Positions 1 to 6,862 of a stretch of DNA of 7,596 nt are shown here, piece after piece. The notes under the pieces were generated by a model. It was given only the letters and a program-made list of their open reading frames with translations. It was not told the origin of the DNA and did not search any database. Both the position numbers and the translations under genes were made by a program. Origin of the DNA: Actinobacteria bacterium 21-64-8 (GTDB lineage: Bacteria > Actinomycetota > Acidimicrobiia > Acidimicrobiales > RAAP-2); NCBI GenBank assembly GCA_002255315.1, contig NCBD01000045.1:1-7596 (forward strand), read 5' to 3'. How positions within the stretch are numbered: the stretch's first letter is position 1; the number at the start of each line of letters is the position of its first letter.

Positions 1-1074
1 GCGGTGCGCGACCTCGACCCCGAAGAGACCCTCTTTATCGTCGCTTCGAAGACCTTCACGACCCTCGAGACGCTCACCAACGCGCGTTCGGCGCGCTCGT
101 GGATCGTCGATCACTTCGCCGAGGCCAGGGCCGTCGCGCGACACTTCGTGGCGGTCTCGACCAACGAGGCCGAGGTCGCGGCCTTTGGTATTGACACCGA
201 GAACATGTTCGGCTTCTGGGACTGGGTGGGAGGACGCTACTCCATGGGCTCGGCCATCGGCCTCTCGACCATGATCGCGATCGGCCCCGACGCCTTTCGC
301 GAGATGCTGGCGGGCTTTCACGAGATGGACGAACACTTTCGCCTCGCCCCCTTCGAGGAGAATCTTCCCGTCTTGATGGGAATGATCGCGGTGTGGAACC
401 GCGAGTTCCTCAACTGTTCGACGGTGGGCGTGATGCCCTATGACCAGTACTTAAAGCGACTACCCGCGTACCTACAGCAACTCACCATGGAGTCCAACGG
501 CAAGCACGTCACCCTCGAGGGCGACGAGGTCGATTACCCGACGGGTCCGATCTACTGGGGTGAACCCGGCACCAACGGCCAGCACAGCTTCTATCAACTC
601 TTGCACCAAGGCACCTCGATTGTGCCCGTTGATCTCATTGGTTTCGCGAAGAGCCTGAATCCCCTCGGCGCCCATCACGACATTCTTTCGTCGAACGTCT
701 TCGCCCAGGCTCAAGCGCTCGCCTTCGGTAAAACCGAAGCCGAAGTTCGTGCGGAAGGTACCCCCGAACACGTCGTGGCGCACAAAGTCATGCAAGGAAA
801 TCGACCAACCAACGTGCTGTTAGCCGAAGTGCTGACGCCACGGCTGCTCGGTTCGCTCATCGCCCTGTACGAGCACTCCGTCTTTACCCAAGGCGTGATC
901 TGGGGTATCGATTCTTTTGATCAATGGGGAGTGGAGCTCGGCAAGGTCTTGGCCCTCAAGGTCCTTCCAGCGCTGCAGGGTGAAGACGTCGCCACCAGCT
1001 TTGATTCATCGACCACCGCGCTGATTGCGCACTACCGAGCGCTGCAAAACCAAGGAGGACAACGTGGTAACTGA
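1..1074 (+). CDS. pgi: Glucose-6-phosphate isomerase, C-terminal two thirds (5' end outside window)
   Basis: Cytosolic enzyme interconverting glucose-6-P and fructose-6-P, which lets fructose-6-P re-enter the oxidative pentose phosphate branch encoded downstream. The frame is open from base 1, so 357 residues are visible; full-length family members are about 550 aa, so roughly 190 N-terminal residues are missing. Both family signatures are present: GGRYS at residues 77-81 and [10 protein letters not shown] at 306-315, whose Lys315 matches the catalytic lysine (E. coli Lys514). [10 protein letters not shown] at 186-195 carries the catalytic-base Glu188 (E. coli Glu355). The position matching E. 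coli His386 (in THNP) is Leu219 (in SLNP) by my recalled alignment, while the following His-His pair is kept. The gene ends in TGA at 1072-1074, inside the start of gnd. A tal-pgi fusion, known in some bacteria, cannot be excluded because the N-terminus is not visible. Confidence 0.96.
   Translation, partial: AVRDLDPEETLFIVASKTFTTLETLTNARSARSWIVDHFAEARAVARHFVAVSTNEAEVAAFGIDTENMFGFWDWVGGRYSMGSAIGLSTMIAIGPDAFREMLAGFHEMDEHFRLAPFEENLPVLMGMIAVWNREFLNCSTVGVMPYDQYLKRLPAYLQQLTMESNGKHVTLEGDEVDYPTGPIYWGEPGTNGQHSFYQLLHQGTSIVPVDLIGFAKSLNPLGAHHDILSSNVFAQAQALAFGKTEAEVRAEGTPEHVVAHKVMQGNRPTNVLLAEVLTPRLLGSLIALYEHSVFTQGVIWGIDSFDQWGVELGKVLALKVLPALQGEDVATSFDSSTTALIAHYRALQNQGGQRGN
1052..1059 (+). promoter_or_regulatory. 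Strong Shine-Dalgarno that fixes the gnd start
   Basis: AAGGAGGA lies inside the last codons of pgi, with GGAGG ending 5 nt before the GTG at 1064. This is the best ribosome binding site in the window and selects GTG 1064 over the upstream TTG at 1025 and the downstream ATG at 1082. It implies that gnd is initiated efficiently in its own right, while the later operon genes lean more on translational coupling. Confidence 0.85.
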
Positions 1075-2095
1075 ACGAGCGATGCGAATTGGCATGGTGG
1101 GTCTCGGGCGTATGGGCGCCAATATCGCCCAGCGCCTCGTACGCGACGGTCACCGTTGCGTCGTCTTTGACGTCAACGAAAAGGCGGCGAACGCGCTCGC
1201 CGGTGAGCGCGTCGAGGTCGCTACGTCACTGGCCGACCTCGCGGCGAAACTGGACGCGCCACGCGTCGTCTGGCTCATGCTGCCCGCGGCCGTCACCCAA
1301 GCGGCGCTCGATGAGCTCACGGGCCACTTGGCGAGTGACGACGTCGTTATCGACGGGGGTAACTCGTTCTATCAAGACGACATCACGCGCGCGCACGCCC
1401 TCGCCGCGAAGGGTATTCACTACGTGGACTGTGGTACCAGTGGGGGCGTGTGGGGTCTCGCGCGCGGTTATAGCTTGATGATTGGCGGCGAGGCCTCGAT
1501 CGTCGAGCGCCTCGATCCCATTTTTCGCACCATTGCCCCCGGTCACGACGGCAGCGAACCTACGCCGGGGCGAACGCGCGAGGGCGGCACTGCGCCGTTG
1601 GGTTACTTGCACTGTGGGCCAAACGGCGCGGGTCACTTTGTCAAGATGGTGCACAACGGTATCGAGTACGGCATGATGGCCTCGCTCGCCGAGGGCCTCA
1701 ACATTTTAAAGCACGCCAACGTGGGCGCCACGAGCGTCGAGGCCGACGCCGAGACGACTCCGCTGCGTCACCCTGAGTTTTACGCCTACGACTTTGACCT
1801 TCCGGAGGTTGCCGAGGTCTGGCGACACGGCTCGGTGATCAGTTCGTGGCTGCTCGACCTGACGGCCGACGCGCTCGCGCGTTCACCCGAGTTAACCAAC
1901 TACTCGGGGCGCGTCTCAGATTCGGGCGAGGGTCGTTGGACGCTCGAAGCCGCCATCAATGAGTCCGTACCGGCGCCGGTCATCAGCGCTTCGCTCTGGC
2001 AGCGATTTGAGTCTCGCGGGCTCGGCGAGTTCACGGCCAAAGTGCTCTCGGCGATGCGCGCTGAGTTCGGTGGACACGTAGAAAAAGAGGCGTAA
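1064..2095 (+). CDS. gnd: 6-phosphogluconate dehydrogenase, decarboxylating, short NAD-type
   Basis: Oxidatively decarboxylates 6-phosphogluconate to ribulose-5-P and CO2. The predicted product is 343 aa, matching the short bacterial form (about 300-340 aa) and not the 470-aa NADP form. The Rossmann fold opens with [10 protein letters not shown] (9-18). The second strand ends in Asp36 (VVFDVNEKA), an acidic residue that favours NAD+ over NADP+. The substrate loop [10 protein letters not shown] (126-135) and [16 protein letters not shown] (188-203), with Lys194 and Glu201 at the catalytic positions, are intact. The RTIAPG...TPGRT stretch before GAGHF and the [15 protein letters not shown] block near 292-306 are typical of the short subfamily. 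It overlaps pgi by 11 nt and pgl by 1 nt (TAATG at 2093-2097). An alternative start is ATG 1082 (6 residues shorter), but the Shine-Dalgarno favours GTG 1064. Cofactor preference is inferred from sequence. Confidence 0.94.
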   Translation: MVTERAMRIGMVGLGRMGANIAQRLVRDGHRCVVFDVNEKAANALAGERVEVATSLADLAAKLDAPRVVWLMLPAAVTQAALDELTGHLASDDVVIDGGNSFYQDDITRAHALAAKGIHYVDCGTSGGVWGLARGYSLMIGGEASIVERLDPIFRTIAPGHDGSEPTPGRTREGGTAPLGYLHCGPNGAGHFVKMVHNGIEYGMMASLAEGLNILKHANVGATSVEADAETTPLRHPEFYAYDFDLPEVAEVWRHGSVISSWLLDLTADALARSPELTNYSGRVSDSGEGRWTLEAAINESVPAPVISASLWQRFESRGLGEFTAKVLSAMRAEFGGHVEKEA

Positions 2096-2751
2096 TGCAC
2101 CACGAACTGCGACGATACCCTGACCCGACGAGTACGGCGGCCGCGGCGGCCGCGTTTATCCTTGAGCGCGCCCGAGAGGCCGTCGAGCAACGTGGACACT
2201 TTCACTTCGCCGTGAGTGGCGGCAGCACGCCGTGGGCGATGTTTGCGGCATTGTCGCAACTCGACGTGCCCTGGAGTGCGACCACGATTTACCAGGTTGA
2301 CGATCGCGCGGCCCCGCTCGACAGTGATGACCGCAATCTGATGCATCTTCGAGAGAGTCTTCGCAACGTCGAGGTCACGGTCGTTCCCATGCCGGTCGAA
2401 GGCGACCTCGACGAGGGCGCGCGGGCCTACGAAGTGCTGCTGCCCGACGCCTTTGACGTCGCGCACCTCGGACTCGGTGCCGACGGGCACACTGCGTCGT
2501 TGCTGCCAGGCGACCCCGTGCTCGAGGTGGAAGATCGCCTCGTGAGTTCGACCGGTGTTTACCAGGGGTGGCGGCGAATGACCCTTACCTACCCCGGCCT
2601 CGCGCGGGCCCGCTGGCTGCTCTGGCTCATCGTTGGTGCCAACCAATACGGGCCGCTTCGCCAACTGCTCGACGCCGACCCGTCAATTCCCGCGAGCCAC
2701 GTCGTGGCGCCACGTTCGACGATCTTCGCCGACGAGGCCGCGGCCCCGTGA
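2095..2751 (+). CDS. pgl: 6-phosphogluconolactonase (DevB/NagB-like family)
   Basis: Hydrolyses 6-phosphoglucono-delta-lactone, the Zwf product, to 6-phosphogluconate for Gnd. The 218-aa product has the usual length of bacterial DevB-type lactonases. Visible motifs are VSGGSTP (40-46), the phosphate-binding glycine loop; a DDRAAPLDSDDRN block (69-81) corresponding to the family's DER...SN motif; and LGLGADGHTASLLPG (125-139), which carries the catalytic His132. The C-terminal GANQYGPLRQLL (181-192) occupies the place where many relatives have a lysine (GxxK); here it is Gln-Tyr, a mild divergence. The ATG at 2095 shares one base with the gnd TAA, and GAGG at 2087-2090 sits 4 nt upstream. Its stop overlaps the rpiA start. 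Context between gnd and zwf makes a glucosamine-6-P deaminase role unlikely. Confidence 0.95.
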   Translation: MHHELRRYPDPTSTAAAAAAFILERAREAVEQRGHFHFAVSGGSTPWAMFAALSQLDVPWSATTIYQVDDRAAPLDSDDRNLMHLRESLRNVEVTVVPMPVEGDLDEGARAYEVLLPDAFDVAHLGLGADGHTASLLPGDPVLEVEDRLVSSTGVYQGWRRMTLTYPGLARARWLLWLIVGANQYGPLRQLLDADPSIPASHVVAPRSTIFADEAAAP

Positions 2752-3398
2752 GTCGTGACGAGCAAAAACACCGCGCGGCGGCACGCGCGGCGGACCTGGT
2801 CGAGCGCGATATGCGCGTGGGCCTGGGTACGGGCTCGACGGTGGCCTTTTTGCTCGATGAACTCGCGCGACGCGACGTGCGCGCGCACTACGTCGCGACG
2901 TCGCCCCGTACCGAGATCGAAGCTCGCCGACGCGGTCTCGACGTGACGGCCTTTCACGAGTGGCCGGCGCTCGACCTCGCCATTGACGGCGCCGATCAAG
3001 TGGCGCCCGACGGCTGGCTCGTTAAGGGTGCGGGAGGTGCGCACACGCGCGAAAAGATCGTCGCGTACGCGGCCGCGCGTTTCGTGGTCATCGTCGACGA
3101 GTCCAAACTCGTCGCCGCGCTGCGCCCGCCCGTGCCCCTGGAGCTGTTTAATTTTGGGCTCGAAGCGACGCTCGCCTCGCTCGCGCCCGTGCGCGTGCGC
3201 GACGCCGCGCCCAGCCCCGACGGGGGCGTACTGAGCGACTACCTCGGCGCCGTTGACGCGCCCGCGTCACTGGCGCGCTGGTTCGACGCGAACGTGGGCG
3301 TCATTGGTCACGGACTCGTGGCCCCTAATCTCGTGGACACGATCTTCGTGGGCGCACACGATGAGCTTCACCCGAATAAGAACGGAGACACGCCGTGA
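2748..3398 (+). CDS. rpiA: Ribose-5-phosphate isomerase A
   Basis: Converts ribulose-5-P, the Gnd product, to ribose-5-P for nucleotide and histidine synthesis. The 216-aa product is normal for RpiA (about 220 aa). It shows GLGTGST (25-31) for phosphate binding, TSPRTE (51-56), IDGADQ (79-84) with Asp80 and Asp83, LVKGAGGAHTREK (91-103) with Lys93 and Glu102, and VDESK. These match the E. coli catalytic set Asp81, Asp84, Lys94, Glu103 almost number for number. The GAGGA loop replaces the commoner GGGGA. The start is GTG 2748, overlapping the pgl stop by 4 nt (GTGA). The frame stays open back to 2568, but that extension lies wholly inside pgl and lacks RpiA similarity. It is the A-type enzyme, unrelated to RpiB, which many actinobacteria use for this step. 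Confidence 0.95.
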   Translation: MSRDEQKHRAAARAADLVERDMRVGLGTGSTVAFLLDELARRDVRAHYVATSPRTEIEARRRGLDVTAFHEWPALDLAIDGADQVAPDGWLVKGAGGAHTREKIVAYAAARFVVIVDESKLVAALRPPVPLELFNFGLEATLASLAPVRVRDAAPSPDGGVLSDYLGAVDAPASLARWFDANVGVIGHGLVAPNLVDTIFVGAHDELHPNKNGDTP

Positions 3399-4837
3399 CC
3401 CCTCACCCACTGGCTTCCGAGGAACCGCAGCCCGATCCACACGTGATCGTCATCTTTGGTGGCACGGGCGACCTCGCTCGTCGAAAGATCCTCCCGGGAC
3501 TTTTCCACCTGTACTTAGCGGGGCTGATGCCCGAGCGTTTTCATATCATCGGCGTCGTGCGCCCGCCCGCCGAAGGCTCGGACGACGACTTTCGTCAACG
3601 AGTTCGCGACGCCGTCACCGAGTTCGGTGACGGGGCGCCCAGCGGCGAAGCGTGGGAGCGCTTTATCGCCTCGGTGAGCGCGGTCGCCGCCGACGCGACG
3701 CACTCAGAGGCGCTCGTGAGTGCGGTCGAAACGGCGGAGAAAGAACTCGGTTCCGGTGCGCGGCGCCTGTATCACCTCGCCGTGCCGCCCGACGCGACGC
3801 TCGAACTCATTGCGATGCTGGGAGCGACGGGACTGAACGAGAACGCTCGGGTGATTTGTGAAAAACCCTTTGGCGTGGACCTCGCTTCGGCGAAGGTGTT
3901 GAACGAGACCATCCGGGCCAACTTTCACGAGACCCAGGTCTTTCGCATCGATCACTTCTTAGGTAAAGAGTCCATCGATAACATCCTCGCGCTGCGATTC
4001 GCGAATCGACTCTTTGAGCCACTCTGGAATCGCGACCATATCTGCTTTGTCCAGATTGACGTGCCCGAGAGCATCACGGTCGCTGGTCGCGGCGCCTTTT
4101 ACGAAGAGACCGGCGCCTTTCGAGACATGGTCGTCAGTCACCTCTTTCAGGTCATGGGTTATCTCGCCATGGAGCAGCCCACCAGCTTTGAGGCGAACCC
4201 GCTGCGCGACGAGATTCACAAGGTCTTTCAAACGACTCGGCCCCTTGACGTCGCCAACGTCGTGCGCGGTCAGTACGAGGGGTATCGAAGTGAACCGGGC
4301 GTCGCGCCCGACTCAAACACCGAGACCTTTGTGGCGCTGCGCGTGGACATTGACAACACGCGCTGGAAGGGTGTGCCGTTCTACTTGCGTACCGGTAAGG
4401 GCATGGCCCAGCGGCGCCAAGTCATCACGATCGGCTTCGAAGAGACCGTGATGCGACTCTTTCCCCTCGCCAGAGGTGCGCACGCCTGGCAGGGTAACCG
4501 ACTGGTCGTCGACTTCGACGACCCGGGTTCGATTCACGCACACTTTTTGGCGAAAGAACCGGGACCCGTCATGCAGCTCGGTGAAGCGACGATGTCGTTT
4601 TACTACAAAGACTCGTTTCGCCACGCCCACCGTCTCGAGGCCTACGAGCACTTAATCCTCGAAGCGATGCTCGGAAATCGCGCGCTCTTTACGCGCTCTG
4701 ACGGCATCGAGCGACTCTGGGAGGTCGCCGCGCCGTTGCTCGACGATCCGCCGCCCGTGGAGCCCTACCCGCTCGGATCGTGGGGGCCGTCATCGATGGA
4801 GCGTGTCGTGGCGCCCCACGGTTGGTGTCTGCCCTAG
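3395..4837 (+). CDS. zwf: Glucose-6-phosphate 1-dehydrogenase
   Basis: Catalyses the first, committed step of the oxidative pentose phosphate pathway: glucose-6-P to 6-phosphogluconolactone with reduction of NAD(P)+. The product is 480 aa, typical for bacteria. The nucleotide fold opens with FGGTGDLARRK (21-31). Arg56 follows the second strand (IIGVVRPP), as in NADP-using enzymes. EKPFG (156-160) and the active-site signature RIDHFLGKE (184-192) are intact. His187 and His249 (in RDMVVSHLF) match the catalytic histidines known from Leuconostoc (His178, His240). The substrate-lysine region YLRTGKGM (330-337) and the C-terminal WGP block are also present. GTG 3395 overlaps the rpiA stop by 4 nt, and GGAG at 3384-3387 is 7 nt upstream. 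No opcA, the assembly or activator gene that often accompanies actinobacterial zwf, is in the window. Confidence 0.97.
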   Translation: MTPHPLASEEPQPDPHVIVIFGGTGDLARRKILPGLFHLYLAGLMPERFHIIGVVRPPAEGSDDDFRQRVRDAVTEFGDGAPSGEAWERFIASVSAVAADATHSEALVSAVETAEKELGSGARRLYHLAVPPDATLELIAMLGATGLNENARVICEKPFGVDLASAKVLNETIRANFHETQVFRIDHFLGKESIDNILALRFANRLFEPLWNRDHICFVQIDVPESITVAGRGAFYEETGAFRDMVVSHLFQVMGYLAMEQPTSFEANPLRDEIHKVFQTTRPLDVANVVRGQYEGYRSEPGVAPDSNTETFVALRVDIDNTRWKGVPFYLRTGKGMAQRRQVITIGFEETVMRLFPLARGAHAWQGNRLVVDFDDPGSIHAHFLAKEPGPVMQLGEATMSFYYKDSFRHAHRLEAYEHLILEAMLGNRALFTRSDGIERLWEVAAPLLDDPPPVEPYPLGSWGPSSMERVVAPHGWCLP

Positions 4838-5640
4838 TGGTACGTCCGATCAAGTTGGTGCTCTCCGACGTCGACGGCACGCTCGTCACCTCCGACAAGA
4901 CCCTCACGCCCGCAACACTCGAAGCGGTCGCGTCGTTGCGCGAGGCCGGCGTGCTCTTTGCGATCACGAGCGCGCGCCCTCCGCGGGGGCTCGTCGCCTT
5001 CGTCGAGCCGCTGCACCTCGTCACGCCACTGGGCGCCTTTAATGGTGCGACGATGATCCTGCCCAATCTTCGCGTGCTGGAAGAAAAGCTCATCGACGAC
5101 GAGAGCGCCCTCGCCACGCTCGAGGTCCTCGAGGACTTTGGCCTCGCGCCCTGGGTCTACACCGGCGCGCACTGGTACGTCCGCGACGCCGCCTCCGCCC
5201 ACGTCCACCACGAGTCCCAGTCCTGCCAGTGCGAGCCCGAACCACTCGACCACCTCGCCTCCGTCACGACCGGGGTCTCAAAGATGGTGGGCGTGAGTGA
5301 CGATGAGGCCGCCAGTGCCGGCGCCGCGCGCGCGTTGAATGATCGTTTCGGCCACCGGGTCTCGGTATCGCGCAGCCAGTCCTACTTTCTCGACGTCACC
5401 CACCCCGACGCGAACAAGGGCAACGTCGTACGCTTTCTCGCCCAGCACTACGACATCGCGACCGACGAGATCGCGACCATCGGCGACATGCACAATGACG
5501 TATCCATGTTTGAAGTGTCGGGTCTGAGTATCGCGATGGGTAACGCGCTCGCGGAGGTGCAGTCGGCCGCGAACTACGTCACGAGTTCGAATAACGACGA
5601 GGGTTTCGCGCGCGCCATCACCGAGCACGTGCTCGCCTAG
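4837..5640 (+). CDS. Cof-type HAD-superfamily hydrolase (probable sugar-phosphate phosphatase)
   Basis: Predicted Mg2+-dependent phosphatase of 267 aa, the usual Cof-family size. All four HAD motifs are visible: I, DVDGT (11-15), with nucleophile Asp11 and acid/base Asp13; II, Thr44 in ITSARP; III, Lys194 in NKGNVV; IV, GDMHND (216-221) followed by SIAMGNA. The region between II and III, about 80-185, is the cap that sets substrate choice; it contains an unusual CQC (130-132) in a His/Glu-rich stretch. The substrate is unknown. GTG 4837 shares its G with the zwf TAG (TAGTG) and lacks a Shine-Dalgarno, so translation is probably coupled. A GTG at 4780 is in frame but would add 19 unrelated residues inside zwf. 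Hand counting finds eight TCC serine codons to six TCG, whereas zwf prefers TCG, a weak hint of separate history. The stop sits in a CTAG shared with the convergent gene. Confidence 0.9.
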   Translation: MVRPIKLVLSDVDGTLVTSDKTLTPATLEAVASLREAGVLFAITSARPPRGLVAFVEPLHLVTPLGAFNGATMILPNLRVLEEKLIDDESALATLEVLEDFGLAPWVYTGAHWYVRDAASAHVHHESQSCQCEPEPLDHLASVTTGVSKMVGVSDDEAASAGAARALNDRFGHRVSVSRSQSYFLDVTHPDANKGNVVRFLAQHYDIATDEIATIGDMHNDVSMFEVSGLSIAMGNALAEVQSAANYVTSSNNDEGFARAITEHVLA

Positions 5641-5656
5641 CGAGCGTCGTCGCTCG
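5631..5656. other. Overlapping hairpins at the first convergent gene junction
   Basis: GCTCGC (5631-5636) pairs with GCGAGC (5640-5645) around a 3-nt loop. Alternatively CGAGCG (5641-5646) pairs with CGCTCG (5651-5656) around TCGT. The two stems share bases and exclude each other. They straddle the shared stop codons of the HAD and DUF5522 genes. There is no T-tract on either strand, so a classical intrinsic terminator is not supported; a weak bidirectional pause or end site is the most one could infer. In GC-rich coding DNA such short stems also arise by chance. Confidence 0.3.
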
Positions 5657-5873
5657 CCGAGTCGTCGAGGTAGGGGCAGTGCCGACACCCGCTGGCACAG
5701 CACGTACCTCTGGCGAGGTGGGTGGCGCGCGTTAAGACCATCAGACCCGTCGCGGGGTCGCGATAGAAGGGTTCACCCTCGTCGATCGCTCGTTGGTGGG
5801 CGAGGAGAATCTCGTCGTAGTCACGACGAGTGGGATCTAGACGCGAGGGGTGTGGTCTCGGTACGGCGCTCAC
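5637..5873 (-). CDS. DUF5522-type small cysteine protein
   Basis: A 78-aa cytosolic protein of unknown function. The C-terminal half reads GLMVLTRATHLARG (43-56), then CCASGCRHCPY (58-68), which I recognise as the DUF5522 signature (a hydrophobic L/F-T-x2-x-H-L-x-RG stretch followed by CC-x3-C-x2-C). Cys58, Cys59, Cys63, Cys66 and possibly His65 could form a metal or Fe-S site, which is inference from spacing. The N-terminus (1-18) is Pro/Arg-rich, residues 19-34 look helical, and the Asp-rich tail (70-78) looks disordered. The GTG start is 4 nt after the stop of the upstream oxidoreductase and has no clear Shine-Dalgarno, so the two are probably co-translated. The stop overlaps the HAD gene's stop on the opposite strand. 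No signal peptide or membrane segment is seen. Confidence 0.85.
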   Translation of the reverse strand: MSAVPRPHPSRLDPTRRDYDEILLAHQRAIDEGEPFYRDPATGLMVLTRATHLARGTCCASGCRHCPYLDDSASDDAR

Positions 5874-5877
5874 CTGG

Positions 5878-6837
5878 TCACGTTAGTGGTGCCTCGTCGA
5901 CCGCCAAGATGACCTTGCCGAATTTGCCACCCTGGGCGAAGTAGTCGTAGGCCGCTGCTGCGTCGGCGAGGGGAAAGACGCGACTGATCGGTACGTGCAG
6001 ATCACCCGTGCGCCAGCGCGGCACGAGCGCGTGCGCGACGCGATCGGTCACGAGGGCCTTTTCCTCGCGTGAGCGTGCGCGCAGCGTCGAGCCCGTCAGA
6101 CGTGCTCGCGTCGCCATGACCACGCGCAGATCGAGGTCCATTCGCGCGCCTCCTCCGAGGCCAATAACTACGACGCGCGCGAAGGGGGCGAGGTGCGTGA
6201 TGGCTCGCTCTAAGTGCGCCGCGCCCACCAGTTCGAGCACGACGTCGACGGCGCCGAGTTGGTCGAGCTCGTCGATGGTGAGTGTCTCGTTCGCGCCGAG
6301 CGCGCGCAGCGCGTCGTGGTGGGTCGCGTCGCGCGTCACCGCCGTCACTCTCGCGCCGAGCGCGTGCGCGATCTGTACGGCGGCGACCCCGACGCCGCCG
6401 GCCGCTCCCGAAATCAGCACGTGCTCATCGCGGGCGAGATCGCCTTGGGTGACCAGGGCGTCGTGGGCCGTGAGAAAGGCTTCGGCGAAGCCGCCCGCTT
6501 CGAGCCAGCTGACGTGGTCGGGGACGAACAAGAGGTGCTCGGCGGGCACCACGCAATGCGTCGCCTGCGCACCGCCACCCACGACCCCACAAACCCGTCG
6601 GCCTAGCAGCGGTTCGTGCACGTGTTCGCCCGCGGCCACGACGAGTCCGGCGAACTCCATGCCCGGTACGTCGACGGGCCAGCCCGGCGGCGCGGGGTAG
6701 AGGCCGCGACGTTGCAAGAGGTCAGCCGCGTTAATCCCCGCCGCGCGCACCGCGACGACGACGTCGAAGGGGCCCGGCAGTGGTGTCGCGCGCTCTTCGA
6801 GCGTGAGAATCTGGTCTCGAAGCGCTACCACGTGCAC
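5878..6837 (-). CDS. Zinc-free NAD(P)H:quinone oxidoreductase, PIG3-like MDR family
   Basis: Medium-chain dehydrogenase/reductase of 319 aa, probably a cytosolic NADPH-dependent reductase of quinones or other electrophilic carbonyl compounds. The N-terminal GroES-like domain (1 to about 120) includes RAAGINAADLLQRRGLYP (31-48) and the VPGMEFAG block (57-64). The nucleotide-binding domain has ISGAAGGVG (142-150). GSTLRARSREEKA (249-261) and GGKFGKVIL (303-311) are typical of the PIG3/TP53I3 branch. The catalytic-zinc ligands and structural-zinc cysteine lobe of alcohol dehydrogenases are absent; only Cys83 and Cys95 are present. Start GTG 6837 is preferred over the in-frame GTG 6831 because TAGGCT lies exactly 6 nt before it. 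It is divergent from the peroxidase gene and 4 nt from the DUF5522 gene downstream. The exact substrate cannot be read from sequence. Confidence 0.9.
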   Translation of the reverse strand: MHVVALRDQILTLEERATPLPGPFDVVVAVRAAGINAADLLQRRGLYPAPPGWPVDVPGMEFAGLVVAAGEHVHEPLLGRRVCGVVGGGAQATHCVVPAEHLLFVPDHVSWLEAGGFAEAFLTAHDALVTQGDLARDEHVLISGAAGGVGVAAVQIAHALGARVTAVTRDATHHDALRALGANETLTIDELDQLGAVDVVLELVGAAHLERAITHLAPFARVVVIGLGGGARMDLDLRVVMATRARLTGSTLRARSREEKALVTDRVAHALVPRWRTGDLHVPISRVFPLADAAAAYDYFAQGGKFGKVILAVDEAPLT

Positions 6838-6843
6838 GCGTCG

Positions 6844-6849
6844 AGCCTA
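6844..6849 (-). promoter_or_regulatory. Predicted -10 element, leaderless promoter of the oxidoreductase unit
   Basis: On the minus strand TAGGCT (TANNNT) is followed by exactly 6 nt (CGACGC) and then GTG 6837. That spacing puts the expected transcription start on the first base of the start codon, as in actinobacterial leaderless genes. The -35 position at a 17-nt spacer (6867-6872, minus TTCGTC) matches the consensus poorly. No convincing Shine-Dalgarno precedes the gene. Confidence 0.5.
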
Positions 6850-6862
6850 CCGGGGGCGTTTG

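Noticed and set aside
1025..1063. TTG at 1025 as an extended gnd start
   Set aside because: The added residues lie inside pgi and do not resemble the family N-terminus, while a strong AAGGAGG sits 5 nt before GTG 1064.
1900..2664. A 254-codon open frame on the - strand
   Set aside because: It is antisense to the end of gnd and most of pgl, has an Arg/Gly-rich translation with no family motif, and has no ribosome binding site or operon context.
2568..2747. Extended rpiA frame starting at 2568
   Set aside because: The extra 60 residues overlap pgl in another frame and look like shadow translation. GTG 2748 gives normal RpiA length and the operon's characteristic GTGA overlap.
4780..4836. GTG 4780 as the HAD gene start
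   Set aside because: It would add 19 residues before the first strand of the HAD fold and a 58-nt overlap with zwf. GTG 4837 gives the standard Cof N-terminus.
6008..6700. A 230-codon open frame on the + strand
   Set aside because: It is antisense to the well-supported oxidoreductase gene. Its translation is Ser/Arg/Thr/Pro-rich and without recognisable motifs, as expected of a shadow frame in GC-rich coding DNA.
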